64,000 nucleotides of DNA from Nelumbo lutea (lineage: Eukaryota > Streptophyta > Magnoliopsida > Proteales > Nelumbonaceae). The translations under genes were made by a program, and so were the position numbers. Within the stretch, counting starts at the first letter, position 1, and each line of letters opens with the position of its first letter. The notes under the pieces are model-generated. The model searched no databases. It was not told the origin of the DNA and saw only the letters and a list, made by a program, of their open reading frames with translations. This document shows positions 12,257-36,200 of the stretch, one piece after another. The stretch spans positions 9,672,934 to 9,736,933 of the forward strand of contig JAKGHH010000003.1 of NCBI GenBank assembly GCA_022828595.1. Reading direction: 5' to 3'.

Positions 12257-12387
12257 CGTACATTTTTACTAGTATATAAAATATATCAATGCAAAATCAA
12301 AGGAAGTTTACATTTTCATAAATTGAACATATTTGCATTTGCACTACTACAAAAAAACAAGTGAAGTTATCAAATTATTCATTTGAA

Positions 12388-12394
<7 letters not shown>

Positions 12395-12427
<33 letters not shown>
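12395..12427. repeat. (AT)n microsatellite
   Basis: About 16 TA units in the 500-bp stretch between the Helitron and the next MITE. Nothing else was recognised between 12273 and 12780. Confidence 0.7.
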
Positions 12428-12431
<4 letters not shown>

Positions 12432-12780
12432 ATATCATTCCAAAGCATAGTTAGCTTGTTAAAAGTGTTAATGATGAACATTCAACAACAGTTCCTTAAA
12501 GGGCATGAATTACCACCAACCTGTGTTGAGAGACACTTATGCGCTACCTTTTCTTTCAAACCAAACACAGCCTTAAGATAAATAAGAATTTGGGAAAATC
12601 TATGATGCGGGAAAGATATGGTATGGGAAGAGTTTTGACCAATCAAAACACACCCATGAATTTTGATAAATAACACATTATCTGCTGCCACGTTTATGAT
12701 TTTAGTTTATTGATCAGTTGTTTTTGAGATATCATATCTTTTTCATATCATAGTCGAACCCTTTTGGTTTCACAATAATT

Positions 12781-13029
12781 GGGGGTGTTTGATGAGTTTA
12801 CATCCCCTCCCCACCCCAAAAACACCCCACGTGCACACCTCAATATGCATTGAGAACATCTCCTGGACTTGTCATTGGGAGATGATACCAATACAAGATT
12901 GGGATGTGCTGTGGAACATTTTTGGGGCACTTTGGGGGGTAGATGTGAATTTGTGTTTGATATGTTCTTGCTGACATGGTGGGTATTTCTTGTTTTAAAA
13001 AACAAAATCATTCACATTCACAAACACCC
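12781..13029. mobile_element. MITE-like element with GGGTGTTTG inverted ends
   Basis: The left end GGGGGTGTTTGATGAG and the right end TCACAAACACCC are inverted repeats about 250 bp apart. The interior has no protein-like frame. The word TTGTTTTAAAAAACAAAAT near 12990 recurs in related form at 14015, 14740 and 18140, so it belongs to a local MITE family. Confidence 0.45.
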
Positions 13030-13385
13030 TTTTTCTTTGCACCAAGGGGCTACACTACAGGGATAGCCCATCATCCAAACCCAATACATCATCACACCCC
13101 AACCCAGGTGCTGGCAGGATTCGATCCCAACTCATGGAATTGAACTAGTAGGGGCAAAGTGGTGGAACCAAAAAAATGTAAGTGGTATTTGTACATAACA
13201 AAGTTCAGAGGACCAAATGTCATGACCCCAAAGTATAGAGTGAGTGTGGGTGTCTATAATCTACCCTTCACTTTTCTTTATCAAGGAGAAAAGAAAATGG
13301 AAGTATGAAAAATGCCCACAAGTCATGCCTTAATTACAAAAAACTCATTTTATTATGCAAATTACTTCCAATTCCAATGGAGGGT

Positions 13386-13521
13386 CGCCCCACAACATCC
13401 CACAATACATCTCCGCCGTGTATTGGAAACATCTACCGATAATGACATCATCGGTTCTAATATTATTATCGGGAATGTCTCCAATACACGGTGGGGATGT
13501 GATGTGGGACGTTGTGGGGCG
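13386..13521. mobile_element. Palindromic MITE, near-complete foldback
   Basis: The left arm begins CGCCCCACAACATCCCACA and continues through CCGTGTATTGG to ACCGATAATGAC. The right arm is its reverse complement with few mismatches, ending TGTGGGACGTTGTGGGGCG. Arms are about 60 bp with a loop near 13450-13462. Transcripts of either strand would fold into a long hairpin. Confidence 0.7.
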
Positions 13522-13559
13522 GAGATGTGTACTGGCTAAAATCTTTGCTGGTTAATTAA

Positions 13560-14500
13560 TAAAAACAGCCCCAACGCAATCATTAAGGTCACTTAATAGG
13601 GACTCATGACTAAGGGGTCTTGACAATATGGAAGGTTATGCTTTTTAAGAAGGAAACAATTGGAACCAGCAAAATCATATTGATGGTTTTTGGTATTGAA
13701 ATTGTTTTTTTAAGGCGTTTCTGTCATGTCAACGCCATATAGTCATTTTGTTCTTTTCCTCACTTTTTCTTATTTGATTGAACATTTGTAAGTCATTTCA
13801 AACAATATTAAATGCTTAAATTGTTAATTTGACATTGCTTGCAATAGAAACAATGTTTTTATCTTTTTGCCTATATAATGCCTAATGGTGCTTAGCTTGC
13901 ACCAAATTACAATACAAAATAGGCATAAAACCTAGAGTTATTTTATCAAATTCCAAAATGTGTCATTGTGTTAGAAAACAACTATACCAAATACCATCAT
14001 TATCTACATAGTGGTAGTTGTTTTTGTTTTGGAAAACAAAATCATTTTTATAGTACAAAAAGAAAAAACAATCAAAAAACAGAAACAATAAGAGAAAGAA
14101 AGAGAAGCTACACAAGCTTAAGGCTCTTCACCTTGTAAAGGTCTCAAAGAATCCCTATATCAAAACTAAAACCACTTTTGGCCTAATCTGGCTAGTCAAT
14201 CAGATGTGAAATTGCCTTCTGTACACGTATGTGAATAGCATTTGTTACAATGACTCTCATTCTCTAAAGAGCAATATTTCAGCTCAATCCGTATCATACT
14301 AAGGTCATGTTTGAAAGTGCTTATGTTAAAAATAATTGCTTAAAAATAGGTGTTTATTCAAATAAGCATTTATGTGCATTTGGCACCTAACTTTTTCAAG
14401 ATCTTATTTTAAAAATAAGACTTGTTTCATATTGGTCATTTGGTAGTCTTTCTCCAATAAGCACTTAAATAAGCATTTATGACTATTTTGTACTTTATTT
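13560..14500. other. Intergenic, no gene seen
   Basis: No protein-like frame. At 14005-14050 TAGTTGTTTTTGTTTTGGAAAA is a fragment of the MITE family also seen at 14735 and 18121. The rest is unassigned AT-rich sequence. Confidence 0.4.
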
Positions 14501-14521
14501 TCTTTCTAATGTTCAAAATAT

Positions 14522-14690
14522 GCCCTTATGAAAGTACTTTTATAAAAAACACTTCTATGAAAGTACTTTACACAAAAGCACTTTTACAAAAATGTATTTA
14601 TAAAAGTACTTTTACAAAAGTATTTTATGAAAGCACTTCAATAAAAACACTTTTATGAATACACTTTTAGAAAAGCGCTTTTACAAAAGA
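14522..14690. repeat. Degenerate ~16-bp minisatellite
   Basis: About eleven imperfect copies of a unit close to AAAGTACTTTTACA, varying as AAAGCACTTTTACA, AAACACTTTTATG and AAGCGCTTTTACA. The unit is itself partly palindromic (AAGTACTT). Confidence 0.65.
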
Positions 14691-14829
14691 AAAACAATTC
14701 CCATGTTAAGCAAAAATAATACATATGTGCCGATGTTACAATTGTTTTTGTTTTAGAAAACAAAACCATTCACATTGGCAAATATCCGTATAATCTATTT
14801 CCATGATCATGCACTTGAATATACATGTA

Positions 14830-15130
14830 AAGACATTATACGCCCCCAAGAGTTACATAAAGTTGAGCTCAAATCTCTATTTCTAAATACTTTATCAATC
14901 ATGATATCCCAAATAACCCATAAATTGTTCCACCATGTGATGTGAGAATGTCATTGTCCTCATTAATTGGTTTAATAGTTACCCATATATAGATAGAATA
15001 CCTGTTTTTACTCTAGGGCAGTTCTAAGAAAACGTGGTTTGATGTCTCTTCACTGTAAAAAGGGCAGTCCAAATGGGAATTTATTCTTGAGACTTGAAAA
15101 GAAGATGAAGGTTTTAATTTTCCAAATCTT
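14830..15130 (-). mobile_element. LINE relic: zf-RVT end and following linker
   Basis: Minus-strand translation gives NSHLDCPFYSEETSNHVFLE, the Cys-rich end of a zf-RVT domain, then after a stop NLWVIWDIMIDKVFRNRD, which resembles the W-IW-E-RN-R-F linker before RNase H. Both are broken by stops. It lies about 0.8 kb downstream of the AMMECR1 stop codon. Confidence 0.55.
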
Positions 15131-15185
15131 CCTTGTAGCCTTATTTATATTCTTTGCTCGTTAGTTGTTTATCGAGGAATAGTTC

Positions 15186-15465
15186 AAACTTACGGAGCGG
15201 TGTCCCGTATGCTAATAAGTATGTATTAAACATGAAGATACAAGAACAAGTACCGAATTGGGGATCGGGCAGTATCACTACATTTTTTTTTATTTTTTTC
15301 AAAATCGATTCAAAGGAGCTGGTTGAAGGTTCCTCCACCCCTGAACCAGTCAGAACCCCGATACACCCTGTGTAGGGGGCGTATCAGAGTGCTTCCCATA
15401 TGATACGTATTGACAGGCCAATACGTGTCAATTTTGAACCTTGGGTCGAGCATACCAATACCGTT
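15186..15465. mobile_element. Possible MITE with GATACG-type arms
   Basis: TAGTTCAAAC near 15180 and TCAATTTTGAACC near 15430-15441 are loosely inverted, and the interior has GATACGTATTG and CCAATACGTGTC words. The same GATACACC/TTCAAAG vocabulary defines the better-delimited element at 41458-41692. The ends are uncertain. Confidence 0.3.
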
Positions 15466-15469
15466 TGCA

Positions 15470-15946
15470 GCTCTAATTTATTATGGTTGCTCAGGTTCAT
15501 CATTCATTGTCCAAATAATCAAAGACCTCTACTATCCAATGGTGCAGATTAACTGGACACGAACAACGTGGGCATAGTCGATAATCGATAATTTGACTTC
15601 AAGCTATGAACAAGTAAATATATAATTGTCAACACCAACACCATGTAAGCTGTCTCTGCTTGGAATTCAACTAGTGAACATATAATTTGGGATTAATCTA
15701 CATAAAGTTTTTCGTGAAGTTTGTGGAGTCTTAATTCAAATTCATTGCATCTTAAAGAGTTCATTTGCTCTTCAAATCACATGAATTTGAGGAATAATGT
15801 AGGGTTTTTTGAGTGTCACAACAACAATTAAGCAGAAGGGCTGGAACACAAAGAAACCCTTTTTCCAACCCAATTGCTCATAAATCAAGTCTATCAATTC
15901 CAAATCAGCTTTCTGTCATAATCAAAGCTGATGGAACAATCAATGG
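15470..15946. other. Downstream of AMMECR1, probable 3' UTR
   Basis: No frame of interest. The part next to the stop codon (15946 to about 15700, minus strand) is the probable 3' UTR. I saw no clear AATAAA in the expected place. Confidence 0.3.
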
Positions 15947-28079
<12,133 letters not shown>

Positions 28080-28560
28080 TTTCAATAAGAAAAAAAATCC
28101 AGAAAATCTACAAAATACAGTCTGATCAGAGCTCCAGAAGAGGATATATGGATAGTCGACGTGAGTCAAGAATTTAGCACGTTCAACTCTTCCAGAATCT
28201 AAATAGCATGAAAAAGAAAATTAAGATTCCTGAAGCTCTGCATGCCAGATGATGGAGAACCTTGGAAAAGAGAAGAGAAGCTAAATAAGCTCTCCTCGCC
28301 TCTTTCTTCCTCCGACTATACGGCTCATCTGAAATAAAATATTTGACTTTGTTCCCAAATTACCCCTACTTTCATAAGAAACACCGATATATCAGTAATA
28401 ATTCCGGGGCAATCAAAATGACAAAATTGGCCCCAAGAAGTTTGTGAATGGCTGACCGTTGAAACAGAAAGAGAGAATTTTTGTTTGGGAAAAAACCCTA
28501 GTAGCGGGTGTGGGGCCTCATAATTTACCACGTGGCAGATGCCTACAAAGATCAAAAGCC
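28080..28560 (-). promoter_or_regulatory. AMMECR1 leader and promoter region
   Basis: The minus strand shows a pyrimidine-rich leader (GCTTCTCTTCTCTTTTCC near 28290) and a TATTTTATTT box near 28345-28335. TATTTTGTAG just upstream of the ATG could be a leader-intron acceptor. The assignment is positional only. Confidence 0.3.
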
Positions 28561-28699
28561 TGCTTGATCACCTTATTATTGATAAATATGAGTTCAAATA
28601 ACTTCTAGGAGACTCAAAATGTTGTATACTTTAGTTATTTTTTTAGAATTTGAACCAAAATTTCAAGGTTTCAGCTCCAACCACTTATTTTGGGATTTT

Positions 28700-29898
28700 T
28701 TTTAAATATTGTTTCTTCTCATCATTAAATTCTATAATTAAATCCATACATAATAAATAATAATTTCAATAACATAAAAGCTTATACTTTAAAAATCTAC
28801 CTAGAAAAAATAATGTTTTCATCTAAGTGGTGGTAAGAAATTAAACCATTTGGGTCAAGTGAGTCCATCAATGTTGCCACAATTAAATAATAAAATTCAA
28901 AAATAAATAAAATGAAAAAATATAGAAATTAAAAATTTTGGAAACATTTTAACATCATATATTTGACATATTAAACAATAATAAGTATGATAAACAATGT
29001 TTTAAAAACTGACCCAGAGGTTGATCCGTTTTTGCCTTCAAGTCATAAGTCACCAATTCGACTATCAAGGTCAAATGGGTCAAACCACATTGTATCAACA
29101 CTATACGTGTGTGTGTATGTAAAAACATATATTTTATCGATAAATAGTATAATTATGTTTTTACATATATTAATTACATATAATATATGTATTATATTAC
29201 ATTTATTTATGATTTTAATTCAGATTTTTTTATTTATAATAAATATTAAAATTTTCAATTTGGGGCCAAAAAATGGGTTTTCACAAAAATAGCAAGGTAA
29301 TGCGCCAAAGGCCCATTGGGACGTATAGGTCATGAAAAGTTACTCAAAATAATAAAAAATAACCTCAATTGAACTTCAAAGTACAAAGTTATGGCTTCCA
29401 AAAGTTTGCACATAATTAAATACGCAACAAACGAGCCAATGGTTGAATCGCCCGGGTTAGATAGCTTTTAACTACAATGGGAGTTTCAACAAATCAAACC
29501 CAGAATCAAGGCTGAGTGACGGTTTGAACGATTCAATTAGCCAAGTCAACAACAAGTTAAAAACATTGATGATAAAAAGATATGTTTTTATTAATGTTCA
29601 ACCATTTGGGATCAAATGCGTTAATAAATAATGTCATAATTAAATAATCAAAAATTAAAACAAATAAAATATATAATACAAAAAATAAAAGAACTAGGCA
29701 CGTCACTAGTATTGTATATTCATTATACTAAACAAAAATAAGTATGAAATGTAAGAATTATTTTTATAAATGATGAAAATGAAATGCCAAAATTAAAGTA
29801 AACCTAGAAATGATAATAAATTTTTAAAAAATAAAAAATACAAAGAATCACAAAAATAAATATTATACATAAGATATAATATAATTAAAAGAATATAT

Positions 29899-29933
<35 letters not shown>

Positions 29934-30400
29934 TATATTGTCAAACAAAAATTAAATGTGATAAGTAAAAAATTATTTATATAATGTTAATGAAATATAT
30001 AATTTAAAACCGAACTGATTTGAAAGCAAAACTATTTTGTTATCTAAATAGTGAGTCAATGATAAAAAAAATCATGATGTCATAATTGAATAATAAATAT
30101 TTAAAAAATAGAACACAAAAAATAAAAAAATACAAAGTTATATCAAAGACATTTTTGAAATATTTCTAATGTTATATAGTCATCATATTAAATAAAAATA
30201 ATTGTTAAAATATTTTTTTTAATTTAAAATAAAAATGAAAATACAAAATTTAGTAGTAGTAGTAGCAGCAATAGTAGTAATAGTAGAGGAGGAGGAGGAG
30301 GAGGAGGAGGAGTAACAACAACAATAATAGTAATTGTTATTGTAATTTAAAATTTCTACATGTGCACATTTAATACAAGTATTTAAGCAAAACTGGTCAG
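28700..30400. mobile_element. Helitron-like relic
   Basis: Shares the repeated vocabulary of the Helitron at 8867-12272: ATCATTAAATTCTATAATTAAATCCATACA, TCATCTAAGTGGTGG, AAACCATTTGGGTCAA, TGTTGCCACAATTAAATAATA, at about 28715-28890 and again, more diverged, at 29590-30100. A degraded end resembling CATGTGCACATTTAATACAAGT lies near 30358. The 5' terminus was not found. It includes an (AT)n tract at 29905-29928. Confidence 0.45.
30252..30312 (+). repeat. Trinucleotide repeat (AGT)n then (GGA)n
   Basis: TAGTAGTAGTAGTAGCAG leads into about ten GGA units. Confidence 0.7.
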
Positions 30401-30850
30401 GTTACTTAAAGATTAAACCAAAACCAACCCTCTATTAAGCAAAATTGACATGATCGGTTTAAGTCGGTTTAGATCGGTTTTGGCTTAAATTAATACATTT
30501 CTGAAATATATATTTCAGTTATATATATAATATTTCATAAATATGCATATCATATATAATATTTTATAATATATTTTTTAGAAATATATTTAAAACTAAA
30601 ATGTCTGTGTGTGTGTATATATATTTAAAAACTGAAATGTACATATTATATATAATATTTCAGTGAGAATATATTTATAGATAACTCGGTTCACTGAAAC
30701 CAAACTGAATTATCAGTTTACCCATCTTTACAACCCAAAACCGATCGGTGGTGAAGAAAAACAGGCCAAATCAGGTTGGATCGGGCCAGATTGATCGGCT
30801 TGAATTTATTTGTGAACAGCCCTAGAGTTCAGATCTACTAACCACAACAC

Positions 30851-30951
30851 CTTGTTGGCCATGTTCGCCCAGCCTCATATCGGGAATATCAATGATATAA
30901 ATTATAAGAGATATTCCCAATATACAACTGGGTGAATGTGGCCAACAATAC
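30851..30951. mobile_element. Foldback MITE, ~100 bp
   Basis: TTGTTGGCCATGTTCGCCCA at the left and TGGGTGAATGTGGCCAACAA at the right are inverted. The arms continue inward as ATCGGGAATATC and GATATTCCCAATAT. The loop is AT-rich. Confidence 0.65.
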
Positions 30952-30959
30952 GTTGCGAT

Positions 30960-32984
30960 GAGCAGATCCCAATTCATCACTACGAGGGTATTGACAAATA
31001 TGCTTGAGTTTTCTCAGAACACTATGTACCGTGTTAAAAAAATGCCAATTATTTTCATTTAAGAAAAACAAATCATGCATATTGCTTAACATCCCACAGG
31101 CTCATCATCAAACCTGGAAGTGAAAATCTATTCTAGCAAATTTTGGTTTTGGTTCCGATTACAACTCCAGTCTAAACCAAACAGATGAAGGGAATAGATC
31201 ATTAAACCAACCAGACCCTCAAAACAACTGGTCGGGAAAAGCCTCTATCAGTCTATCTTCTACTATTAGTAAACCTTCTTGGGCTAAATTGGTAGTTAAA
31301 CTGTTCATATTGTGAACCCCTCAATGAAGCAACTCAATTCTTTATAGAATGTTAGTCTAATATAGCACATCTGTGGAATTAAGCCATTCGATTCCAAATA
31401 GTTTGAATTAAACCACTAGATTCCAAATCCGAACCTATTTCCACAAATCAAAGCAGATTAAAATAGGATTGGAATGAAAAGTCAAAGCTTAACTTGTTAA
31501 CCTCATTGTCAATGACGTCATCGTCTTGTAAAACGAGAGGGGATATTTTGGGTATTTTGCTGGATTCCTTTCTTCTTCCTTTATATATCTCTTTCTTTTA
31601 GTTGAATTGAAGGCCTAAAAATAAAAATAAAAGACTTGTTCCTTACTTTAAAGCATTGTTTTGCGGGAAGTGGGGACAATTGTTGCTCGCTCTCGTCGTC
31701 TTTCTCCATTTCTCTCTCTCTCTCTGGCCTGCAACTTTTGTGGATTCGCCTACACACAACGCATTGAAAGGCAAATCCAATACACCCCAGATAAGATTAA
31801 GAATGGGGACCTGATGCAATGGAGACACTAGACCAACAAACTAAAACACACGCTTTAAAACAGACCATTGGATCGGAATATTTTTTTCCTGAAGATTCAA
31901 AAGAAAAGGGTTTCCTTTTGTCAAAGAGAGACTGCAGAAAGGTCTATCATCCACGTTTGAATCTCAAAATTTAGAGAGGATAAAGGGTATTGGCTGAATC
32001 AGTTATCATCAGCATCAGATGGTTAATAACTTGATATCACGACACCAATGGTGACAAACCATGGGCCTACCAAACAACGCATAGGAAAAGAGAGGACGGA
32101 TCATGAAAACGAACAATCAGTCAATGCCTGCCAGTCTCAGAGACAACTTGACAACTAGTGGGTGTTTGGTTTATCATATTGTTGTATGGACATTGCGCTT
32201 ATATTATATTTATGCTTTGCAAATCACAGATTGTAATGCAACATTTATTGGTTCCATACAGAAAGACAACGGATCCAATTAGTCAGGAAATAGAATCCAA
32301 CTTGAATTATAGATAAACGAAGTAAAAATGTTGCTTCGGTGCCTTGGGCTTTGCTAAGAAGATTTGGGTTTCAGCATGTTTGGGGTTTGAGTCGTTTGAC
32401 AAATTGATGCAACAACGATGGGGTTTAGATACATGATGCCTTAACCATAACGTATTGGATCCATTCTATCTCATTTGAAATGTTATCGCCCATTGGGTTT
32501 ATCACAATCATTGTTGGCATTAGGTGACCGTTTGGGCAACATCTCATAGCCTTCCAAGGTGAGCCCTACATGGACAGCCACTATAAGCATTAAGTCGTTA
32601 ACCTTGCTTGGTGAAAATTCAGAACCTAAATTGTCATTTTATTTGAAGGACTGTCCACTTCAACCTCTTTAGATAGCTTATCCGGAGTGCTTCAAAGCAG
32701 CTGAACTAGGTTAGTTGAATCTTGAGGTTCGGCCCTCCCTCCCAAAAGGGCCCATGCCTTTAGTCTTCAGATTTTAAAATGAAATTGTACCCTGGAAAAC
32801 ACAAATTGCAACATATATGGTCCTCTTGCAAACAAAAGAAGAAAGACTAGGACAATACTTTGACGACACATATATAGGATATAAGGCCTTTTTTATGAGT
32901 AATGTAATAAGGCCCTTGAAGAACACAATGTCAAACTTATCCAGAGAACAATGTACAGGGTAACATAATATGCGACCCAATCGA
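30960..32984. other. Intergenic and MMTAG2 3' flank, no gene seen
   Basis: No protein-like frame. On the plus strand TTTATATATCTC (about 31580) followed by CT-rich sequence near 31700 looks promoter-like, but no coding sequence follows. The part from 32984 to about 32770 is the likely MMTAG2 3' UTR; no canonical AATAAA was found there. Confidence 0.35.
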
Positions 32985-33261
32985 TCAATCATGTCTTCTC
33001 TTTTCCTTGTCTCGTTTGTGTTTCCTCTTGTCTTCCGAATCATGTGAATGCCGTGAATGCCGTTTCCCATGCCTGTCACGTTTTCTCTCTTTCTTCTCTT
33101 CACGCCTCCTTTTCTTCGGACTCCTCTCATCCCCTGAAGAAGATGCTGCAGCTTCGGTGTTTCCTGCTGGTGGATTGAGCTCGGCTGTATTAACCATCTC
33201 AGATGAAACCACCTCTGGCATGGGCGGAAGAGAACTTGATTCTTCCCAAAGACGGGGTGCT
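32985..33261 (-). CDS. MMTAG2: MMTAG2 last exon
   Basis: Acceptor TTATTACCATAG. It completes an Arg codon and encodes [19 protein letters not shown], a Ser/Ala linker and the strongly basic tail ending [12 protein letters not shown] before TGA. Confidence 0.9.
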
Positions 33262-36200
33262 CTATGGTAATAATTTGAAAACAACAAAAAATATAGATAT
33301 TTAAGAGGCTACAACAAGATAAAATATGCGAAGAAATATTAGAATAGGAATGCCAGCATGGTAATGTAATCTGCACATTTGCGATCCTAATGACTACAGA
33401 TCCTGAGTTTGTATCTATTAGAAATGTCAGAAACCTACATTTTCTTTGGAAAAATATCATGTGAAGTTCTAAACTCTAACACGCATTGATGCTGTTGAAT
33501 TAGGCCCACCATTCCTGGCGAGTCTGATGTTTATTTTTCTGTATATATAGATATATATTTTTTGCCGACCACCATCACAAGAAAGATCCAAGGAAACAAG
33601 GCAACAAAGATCAACATTGATGAGATCAAAATATTACAAAAGACAACAAGTTAGAACCAACACTAGAATATATAAATAAATAAATAAAATGTTTGGATGG
33701 GCAAAAAATGGCTCAATTTTGAGGTGGTGCTGGCACGTGATTCTCAGATCAAGGTGCATATACTTCAAATGAAACAAGCCATGCTCCAAATATGATGGAC
33801 AAGAAACGGGTTCATGCATTCCTCTTCAATTTCTGGGATTTATTTATTTGTTTTCCTTTTTTTGTGGAGGGGGGGGGGGGGGGGGTAAGGGGTTTGAGGT
33901 TAAAGATCAGCAAAGTTTGAGCATCACGTTACCATGAAAAGTTAGGTTACAGAATTCACATGGAGCAATTGGCTCTTAGGAATTTTAGTTATTTCTCCCT
34001 GGACCATGCGCGTCACTGATTGACAAGTCTTATTTTGGGATTTCAGAGAAGGTGGATACAAGTCTACACACTTGTGAATCACATTATTCATCAATGGTTC
34101 CCCAAGGAGGATTTGGCCGTACATGGAAATAAGAGGATTTTGGGCTTTCATGGCAATAATCCTCATTATTATTTATTCTTTTGGTAAAAACTATAGCCAG
34201 ATTATTAAAAGAGGCAGACGATTGTGGGCTTTTGGAGGATGGGAGAAGACAAGGAAAAGTATTTCTGGACCATCCAATCTGTTCAAAATCATTTTGATTT
34301 AGATTGGTTTCAACCCAAACCCGGTCCATTGACACATATTCTTATGTTATATCAATGGACTAGATATTGGCTTAATCCAACCCAACCCAGTATAAATTTG
34401 TTACGGACAGACCAGGTCCAATCCAATCTAATAAATATTTTGGACCAGATTGGTCCAATCCAATGTCTTGTTGGTCCGTCCAATCCATCCAAATTGATTT
34501 TGGACTAGACGGGGTCCAATCCAAAAGCGGTCCATTGACACCCTTACATGAAGGGAACAGCTCAAGCCCAACAGGTGCAGGTCACGCTCCCATCACTCAT
34601 CACTTCACTAGAAGACAAAAGGGCTAGCTTGCCACGTCTTCAGATACACTATCAGAGTTAGCTACACTGCCACATGAAGATATTCTCCACACGACTGTTA
34701 TGGATTGCTTAGCTATATAAGGCCCCAATTGTGTAATAAGTGGAATCAGTGAATTGAGGCTCATCTCATTTATTTCTTACCTTCCTGTTTCTCCCTTCCA
34801 CTTTTTTCTGTTTCAGGAGGTTGAGCCACCCTTGAAGGGGCTTCCGTGGTGAGCAGTTCTCATCACATGTGAGTCTGGCTAAATAACTAACCACAAGTGA
34901 ACACATCCATACAGACTTGTGTTTGCAACAGATCACTGTTCTATCTTAGTTATGGTTTGCTGATAATACTTTTTTATTGGGAGGGGGGATTACTATGATG
35001 TTCCCCATCCTTGAAACAGTAGAGAGGGTTCTGGATCTGCAAGTAAATCTTCAAAGTGTAGCTTTGCAGAAGACCAATATGGGAGAGATAGATAGGAGTT
35101 TACTGGCTTATTGAGTTCGTAGATGGTTTGGTGGCCCCTCAAATATCTTGGTATCAGTGTTTTAAAAGCACAAGGTGCAAGGCAAGGCGCAAAATTAAAA
35201 AAAAAGCTAAAAAATCAAAAAAATTATAAAGCATAATACTAATAAAAATATAAACTTAAGTTTTAAAAAACCTATTATCTAAAATTAAAATACATAAATA
35301 TAATATGTAAAGCATATTCAAATGAGAATTTAAAAATGAAATCAAACATATAAAACATTTTCAAGCATATAAAACCCACAATCTCTTTTTTTTTTTTTCT
35401 CAATTGCATCAAGTAGCTAATGTGACATATTACATTCCTAATTCTACGAGCCGCCTTTGTGCCATGCCCCTCGAGGCAAGCCCAAACAAGGCCATGTTAG
35501 GGTCTTAAATTCTTAGTTTTCACACAAAAATAATAATTTTATAGTTTTAATTGCTTTTAAGAAGATATTTTATTAGGATGAATGTATGGACAACATTACC
35601 AAATAGGGGATTCTTGAAGCTTTGGTGAGCAAGTGAATTATTATTTTGTGTGAAAACTAAGAATTTAAGACCCTAACATGGCCTTGTTTGGGCTGGCCTC
35701 GAGGGGCGTGGAATGGGGGTCCGGGGGTGGAGCCCCCGGCCCAACAGCTAGACTCAAAAAAATGGAAAAAGCGGCAAATTTTCAAAAGGCGCACACCTGG
35801 GTTAAGGCACAAGGCGCACCAGGCATGCATCTTTTGAATGGGCTGCACCTAGGCCCTGGGCGAGGCGCCTACCCTAAAATGTGCCTCGCCTGTGCGCCTA
35901 GGCACGCCTTTTAAATCATTACTTGGTATACCCTTGGGAGGAAACCCCTCTTGGGATGTAATGGAGAGATATTCAAACAAACTAGCATTTTGGAAAAATA
36001 ATCATATCTTAGAAAAACTAAAGGAAAAAAGCTTTGGCAACAAAAAGAAAGGGTGGAGCCACTTTGCTCCAAGTGTGAATGCTGCAAATGTCCTCAAACA
36101 GAGACATAGGATCTATCAATAGCAGTTTGGATAGAAAAGTATGGGTCCATTTTGCTCACATAATGAGTATTGAATTTTTCAATGCAAATTCTGTGGGTGT

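Larger units (their letters stand above)
8867..12272 (+). mobile_element. Non-autonomous Helitron, 3.4 kb
   Basis: The left end starts TCTATACTACTTATAAAAG, a typical Helitron 5' terminus beginning with TC, and is preceded by A. The right end is a small hairpin (ACGTG-CAACA-CACGT, 12246-12260) followed by ATTTTTACTAG, that is, a CTAG terminus, with T as the next host base (12273). This matches insertion between A and T without target duplication. No Rep/helicase coding sequence is present, so it depends on a partner. The body is AT-rich and built from tandem duplications listed separately. Confidence 0.75.

Noticed and set aside
32774..33460. 228-codon minus-strand frame over the MMTAG2 last exon
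   Set aside because: It is in a different frame for most of its length. The frame that continues the splice-joined MMTAG2 protein and ends at 32985 explains the conserved basic tail.
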